A stretch of DNA of 6,978 nt. It comes from Armatimonadota bacterium. GTDB lineage: Bacteria > Armatimonadota > SYMT01. Under the pieces are notes generated by a model, which worked only from the letters and a program-made list of their open reading frames with translations, was not told the origin of the DNA and did not search any database. How positions within the stretch are numbered: the stretch's first letter is position 1; each line of letters starts with the position of its first letter. The translations under genes and the position numbers were made by a program. Location: assembly GCA_020696885.1 (NCBI GenBank), contig JAJFMS010000175.1, positions 1-6,978 of the forward strand. The letters are read 5' to 3'. Positions 4,317 to 6,978 of the stretch are shown piece after piece.

Positions 4317-6068
4317 ATGTCGTTCATCCCCGCAATCACCGACTTCGTGCAGGACTGGCTGCTCGATAACCCGTTTTTCGTGCGCGGGTGCCGGCAGTCT
4401 CGCCGTACGCTGCGTGCCGCGGCTCAGTCATCGGTTGTCGGGTTCGGCATGCTGCTGGCCCTCCTGATGCTTGTCTGGCTCGCACCGGGAGCGCTCCGCC
4501 GCGACCTGGCGCAGTTCCCGGTGTTGCCCGCGCTCTGGCTGTGCGGAATCCACGCGCTACTCTGTGCGGGAGTTGGCACGCCGGCGCGTGGAACGCTGGC
4601 GGGGGAGATCCGCTTCGGGACGTTCCAACTGCTCTTACTGCTGCCGTACCCACCGTGGCAACTACTGGCGCTGAAGCTGGTATACCCGGCATGGTGGCTG
4701 CTGGTGCTGTGGCTGGCAGGTTGCCCGTTCTACTTCGCGGCGGCTCTCCTCGACCTCGCCCCGGCGAGCCTGCTGGGAGCCGTGGCCCCTATCCCGCTGC
4801 TAATCGGGATGGTCTCAATTGGAGCGGAGCAGCTGGACATGACGTCCTTCCGCCGCCTTCAACGGGAGGTTACCGGCGGCAGTGCCAGGGAGCCGATAAG
4901 AGCCGGTGATGCGCTGGGCTCCCTGCTCGTGGTATGGGGCCTGATACTCGCCGGAGGGCGCGAGTTGCTCACTTCGGCGTCGGGCGGCTGGAGTGCGTCG
5001 CGCGGCCTCTATGGGCTGCCGGTACCACGCTGGGCCTATTGGGCGCTACTCCTCGGCGTGGTCGGAGTTGCCGCCTTCACCACGGCACTGTCGGGCATCT
5101 CCACCCAGGAAGCGGCCAGTGCTCGCGCGGGACGAGTCCGCCGTACCGCCAACGGGCTGTTCTACTTGCTGCTGGTGGGGTCTGCCTGGGGCCTCCTGCG
5201 CGATTGGCAGCGGGTCGTGCTGCTTCTCGGCGTTCCTATCGGATTGCCGGTATTGCTGGTCCTGTTCCGCTGGATGATTCCGCCACGCCGCGAAGACCGT
5301 CTGAGCGCTGCAGAGGTTGCCTGGATCGCCCGCCGCTGGGACAACCCGCTGCTCTTGCGAGACCTGCGGGGAGCCACGCGCTACGTGTCGATGCGCCGCT
5401 CGTGCGTCCGGCGGACGCTGGTGGTGGCCGGCATGGTCGGCGCACTGGCCGGGGTGATCCTAGGGACCGGCTCGGGACCGTTCGTGCCGTGGGAGCACCT
5501 GGTGTTCGGCATCGGGCTCTCCGCGGCGGGATTCCTCCTGTATTACCCCGCTACGGAGGCCGCGATGGCCTGGGCCACCGAGCGCCCCGGAGCGGCCGCG
5601 CTGATGCTCCTCGCGCCGACCTCTACCGCGGAACTACTTCGGGGGCGGGCGCTTGCGGCGGTGATCCACTGCTGGCTGGTGAACGCGGCGCTGTGGCTGC
5701 TGCTCGCCGCGATGGTCGGCTGGGCGCTCTGGCAGGGCCGCTGGACCACGCTCGTGGCGCTGGGAGCGATGTCGCCGCTGTTCTTCCCGTTCCTGGCCGC
5801 GAGTTGGGGTGTGCCGGACGCCGTCGGCGCGGGTGCGCGAGAGAACACCGCGGTAGTGGTGCTGCTGGCGCTCGGCACCGCGGGGACGACCCTCGCCTTC
5901 AAAGCAGCGAGCCTGCCACTCGCGGTAGTGGTGCTGCTCTCATTCCTGCTGTTCGTAGCACTGTGGGCGCAGGGGAGGGGGTACTATCGGCTTCGCATGG
6001 AGCGTGTAGAGCGCTTCCGCCGGGAGCATCTTGAGTTGCTCGATGCGCCCAAGGCGCAGGGGAAGTGA
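4317..6068 (+). CDS. ABC-2-type transporter permease with duplicated halves
   Basis: The 583-residue product is a polytopic inner-membrane protein with roughly 12 or more hydrophobic segments. Two features are typical of ABC-2 permeases: an amphipathic DNPFFVRGCRQSRR segment before the first helix, and a GTFQLLLLLPYPPWQLLALK segment resembling the GTLE-LLL-TP-SP-LL-GK motif of the family. Both recur in the second half, as DNPLLLRDLRGATR at 342-355 and GAAALMLLAPTSTAELLRGR at 425-444, with nearly identical spacing (84 versus 83 residues). The gene is therefore probably a fused tandem duplication, so one polypeptide could supply both permease halves. The C-terminus is basic and cytoplasmic-like. 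No ATPase gene lies next to it, so substrate and partner are unknown. The ATG at 4317 follows a candidate mobile element by eight bases and has no Shine-Dalgarno. The frame, hydrophobicity and length make the gene itself secure. Confidence 0.85.
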   Translation: MSFIPAITDFVQDWLLDNPFFVRGCRQSRRTLRAAAQSSVVGFGMLLALLMLVWLAPGALRRDLAQFPVLPALWLCGIHALLCAGVGTPARGTLAGEIRFGTFQLLLLLPYPPWQLLALKLVYPAWWLLVLWLAGCPFYFAAALLDLAPASLLGAVAPIPLLIGMVSIGAEQLDMTSFRRLQREVTGGSAREPIRAGDALGSLLVVWGLILAGGRELLTSASGGWSASRGLYGLPVPRWAYWALLLGVVGVAAFTTALSGISTQEAASARAGRVRRTANGLFYLLLVGSAWGLLRDWQRVVLLLGVPIGLPVLLVLFRWMIPPRREDRLSAAEVAWIARRWDNPLLLRDLRGATRYVSMRRSCVRRTLVVAGMVGALAGVILGTGSGPFVPWEHLVFGIGLSAAGFLLYYPATEAAMAWATERPGAAALMLLAPTSTAELLRGRALAAVIHCWLVNAALWLLLAAMVGWALWQGRWTTLVALGAMSPLFFPFLAASWGVPDAVGAGARENTAVVVLLALGTAGTTLAFKAASLPLAVVVLLSFLLFVALWAQGRGYYRLRMERVERFRREHLELLDAPKAQGK

Positions 6069-6160
6069 GAGTGACGAAGCCACTCGGAAGTGCGAGCGAC
6101 GAGTTTCGAGGGCCGAATGGGGAACCGGACGCACACACCAGCAGGCGTTCCGGGCTCGTT

Positions 6161-6220
6161 AGGAGATCCCTCGCTGGGGACACGTACGTCGCACGGACGC
6201 TTGAACCGGCTCGGGATGAC
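6161..6220. repeat. Degenerate, interrupted dispersed-repeat remnant
   Basis: AGGAGATCCCTCGCT (6161-6175) and GGCTCGGGATGAC (6208-6220) look like the two halves of a common intergenic palindrome of the type GGAGATCCCTCGC...GCTCGGGATGAC. About 30 unrelated bases, including an ACGTACGT palindrome, separate them. It resembles the GATCCTTCGC...AGGATGAC arm at 4196-4221. Confidence 0.4.
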
Positions 6221-6319
6221 TGCTTTGGGGGCTGGGCTGCGTGCTTGAAGCCGATTCCTACCTGAACACCATCAGGGAGCGCCCGTCCCGCCTCTCTCGC
6301 CGGCTGCCGCGCGTTTCCC

Positions 6320-6347
6320 AACACCGAACACCGAACACCGAACACCG
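6320..6347. repeat. Heptamer tandem repeat, 4 x AACACCG
   Basis: Four perfect copies of AACACCG lie head to tail, ending 18 bases before the -35 box of the rpsO promoter. Heptamer arrays of this sort behave as variable-number intergenic repeats in other bacteria; copy number may vary between strains. Confidence 0.9.
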
Positions 6348-6365
6348 CGCGAAGCGCCACCTGGT

Positions 6366-6395
6366 TTGACACCCCGATCACCCGTGTGGTAATGT
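6366..6395 (+). promoter_or_regulatory. Promoter of rpsO
   Basis: A perfect -35 TTGACA (6366-6371) is followed after 18 bases by TAATGT (6390-6395), an acceptable -10 box for a GC-rich genome. A TG before the -10 region (6385-6386) may help. Transcription would start near 6402 and give a leader of about 230 bases. Confidence 0.65.
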
Positions 6396-6401
6396 CTCGT
6401 G

Positions 6402-6632
6402 ACATTCCGGGCCGGACGTCAGGCGTTCGTGCGGGAACGGAATGGTTGGATGGAGTGCCGTTTTCGAACGGTGTTGCATCCAGTCATTCGGTCTCCGCCG
6501 GGCGGTGGCGCCGCGGTGGACCCGGCCACTTCCTCCGTTGACGCCGCCCGGCGTCACGGCGAGTCGCGCCGCGATCGGTCAGATCGCTGCGGCTCGGACC
6601 TCCCTTCACGGGGCTTGAAAGGCAGCAGTTGC
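6402..6632 (+). promoter_or_regulatory. Long structured 5' leader of rpsO, candidate S15 autoregulatory RNA
   Basis: The leader can fold into consecutive hairpins: 6440-6489 (long, TTCG loop); 6490-6522 (GGTC/GACC and CCGC/GCGG); 6535-6559 (CCG-T-TGACGCC, GCCC loop, GGCGTCACGG); and 6560-6596 (CGAG/CTCG enclosing GCGATC/GATCGC). S15 is known to repress its own mRNA in several bacteria by binding structured leaders that mimic its 16S rRNA site, and different phyla use different folds. The presence of the hairpins is seen; the regulatory role is inferred. A weak AAAGG (6618-6622) lies about ten bases before the start codon. Confidence 0.5.
6440..6489 (+). other. Long hairpin with TTCG loop in the rpsO leader
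   Basis: GAATGGTTGGATG (6440-6452) pairs with CATCCAGTCATTC (6477-6489) over 13 consecutive positions, including two adjacent wobble pairs. After an internal loop, TGCCGTT (6456-6462) pairs with AACGGTG (6467-6473) around a TTCG tetraloop. The stability and the tandem wobble pairs make it the most likely protein-binding stem of the leader. Confidence 0.75.
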
Positions 6633-6902
6633 ATGGCTCTGGCTGAGGAGCGAAAAACCGAGATCATCCGCGAGTACCAGACCCACGAAGGCGACACCGG
6701 TTCGCCCGAAGTGCAGGTTGCGCTCCTTACGGTGCGCATCCAGGAGCTCACGGAGCATCTTCGCACCCATCCGAAAGACTTCCATTCCCGCCGCGGTCTC
6801 CTGATGATGGTCGGCCAGCGGCGCCGCCTGCTCAACTACCTGAACAGTAAGGACATCGCGCGGTACCGGTCCCTTATTGCACGGCTGGGTATCCGGCGGT
6901 AA
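6633..6902 (+). CDS. rpsO: 30S ribosomal protein S15
   Basis: S15 is a primary 16S rRNA-binding protein that folds the central domain of the small subunit at a three-way junction. The 89-residue product has exactly the family length and the signature [20 protein letters not shown] followed by LLNYL (residues 46-70). The rRNA-contacting residues known from E. coli S15 are present: Thr22, Gly23, Gln28, His42, Asp49 and Ser52 (numbered with Met). The frame continues open upstream to 6399, but the conserved [12 protein letters not shown] start fixes the ATG at 6633. It has its own promoter and a long folded leader, and is followed by a GC hairpin. In many bacteria the next gene is pnp. A GTG at 6965 might open such a frame, but only 14 bases remain. 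Confidence 0.98.
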   Translation: MALAEERKTEIIREYQTHEGDTGSPEVQVALLTVRIQELTEHLRTHPKDFHSRRGLLMMVGQRRRLLNYLNSKDIARYRSLIARLGIRR

Positions 6903-6926
6903 GCACGGATGGAATTTCCCGGTTAC

Positions 6927-6948
6927 TCCGGCCGTCCCCACGGCCGGA
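6927..6948 (+). other. GC-rich hairpin downstream of rpsO
   Basis: TCCGGCCGT (6927-6935) and ACGGCCGGA (6940-6948) form a perfect nine-base-pair stem with a CCCC loop, 24 bases after the rpsO stop. No T-run follows, so it is not a standard intrinsic terminator. It could be an attenuator, an mRNA-stabilising stem or an RNase III site between rpsO and the next gene; GGAAGGA at 6945-6951 beside it may be a ribosome-binding site. Confidence 0.7.
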
Positions 6949-6978
6949 AGGAATAGAACACCCGGTGCTGGATCACGT

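Larger units (their letters stand above)
6069..6365. other. Intergenic region between permease gene and rpsO promoter
   Basis: No gene is supported here. The stretch contains a weak GAGTG/CACTC hairpin just after the permease stop, the remnant of a GATCCCTCGC/CTCGGGATGAC repeat (6161-6220), and the AACACCG tandem repeat (6320-6347). A 66-codon open frame starting with GTG at 6065 runs through the repeat remnant and has no homologous look or ribosome-binding site. Confidence 0.6.

Noticed and set aside
4934..6034. 366-codon plus-strand frame inside the permease gene
   Set aside because: It is an out-of-frame Arg/Gly/Ala-rich shadow of the membrane protein, typical of GC-rich DNA.
6065..6265. 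66-codon frame beginning GTG at the permease stop
   Set aside because: It runs through degenerate intergenic repeat sequence, with no recognisable protein and no Shine-Dalgarno.
6399..6902. S15 with a 78-residue N-terminal extension
   Set aside because: The extension is translated hairpin leader; S15 proteins are 89 residues and start at 6633.

Overview
This is a GC-rich bacterial chromosome segment (A/T-rich only in the ssrA promoter and terminator). Its arrangement of ordinary housekeeping genes separated by dispersed repeats suggests a free-living bacterium. The GTCATCCTG...GCGAAGGA inverted repeat and the AACACCG heptamers are, from memory, common in Gemmatimonadota-like genomes, but that placement is a weak inference and no gene here fixes the phylum.

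Layout. Positions 1-2669 hold a minus-strand cluster. Read in its own direction it runs: a 100-residue membrane protein (2669-2367), a 67-residue membrane protein (2223-2020), methylisocitrate lyase prpB (2020-1139, start codon overlapping the previous stop), and the first 310 codons of a citrate/2-methylcitrate synthase, probably prpC (930 to the window edge). PrpC and PrpB are the entry and exit enzymes of the methylcitrate cycle, which oxidises propionyl-CoA to pyruvate and succinate. The two tiny membrane proteins look like paralogues (shared P-x-R-G-R-W-L motif) and have no recognised function. Two copies of a roughly 155-180 bp repeat with purine-rich hexamer ends lie in opposite orientations, one upstream of this cluster (2775-2932) and one between prpB and prpC (970-1146).

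Positions 2990-3461 are a complete minus-strand ssrA (tmRNA) unit: a consensus sigma70-type promoter, a 366-nt tmRNA with an ANTNSYALAA tag, and a strong intrinsic terminator. Behind it (3488-3958) is a gene for a small protein with a twin-arginine signal peptide and unknown function.

Positions 3959-4316 contain a candidate 248-bp MITE-like element with 16-bp terminal inverted repeats, a 4-bp duplicated flank and a nested REP-like inverted repeat. It ends eight bases before the start of a plus-strand gene (4317-6068) for a 583-residue ABC-2-type permease that appears to be an internal tandem duplication. No ATPase partner is visible.

Positions 6069-6632 are non-coding: a degenerate repeat remnant, a 4 x 7 bp tandem repeat, a good promoter and a roughly 230-nt highly folded leader. 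The leader precedes rpsO (ribosomal protein S15, 6633-6902), which is followed by a GC hairpin and the window end, where pnp would often be found. The most interesting points are the inverted pair of hexamer-armed repeats around prpB, the paralogous mini membrane proteins, the MITE touching the permease start, and the structured rpsO leader that may be an S15 autoregulatory RNA.
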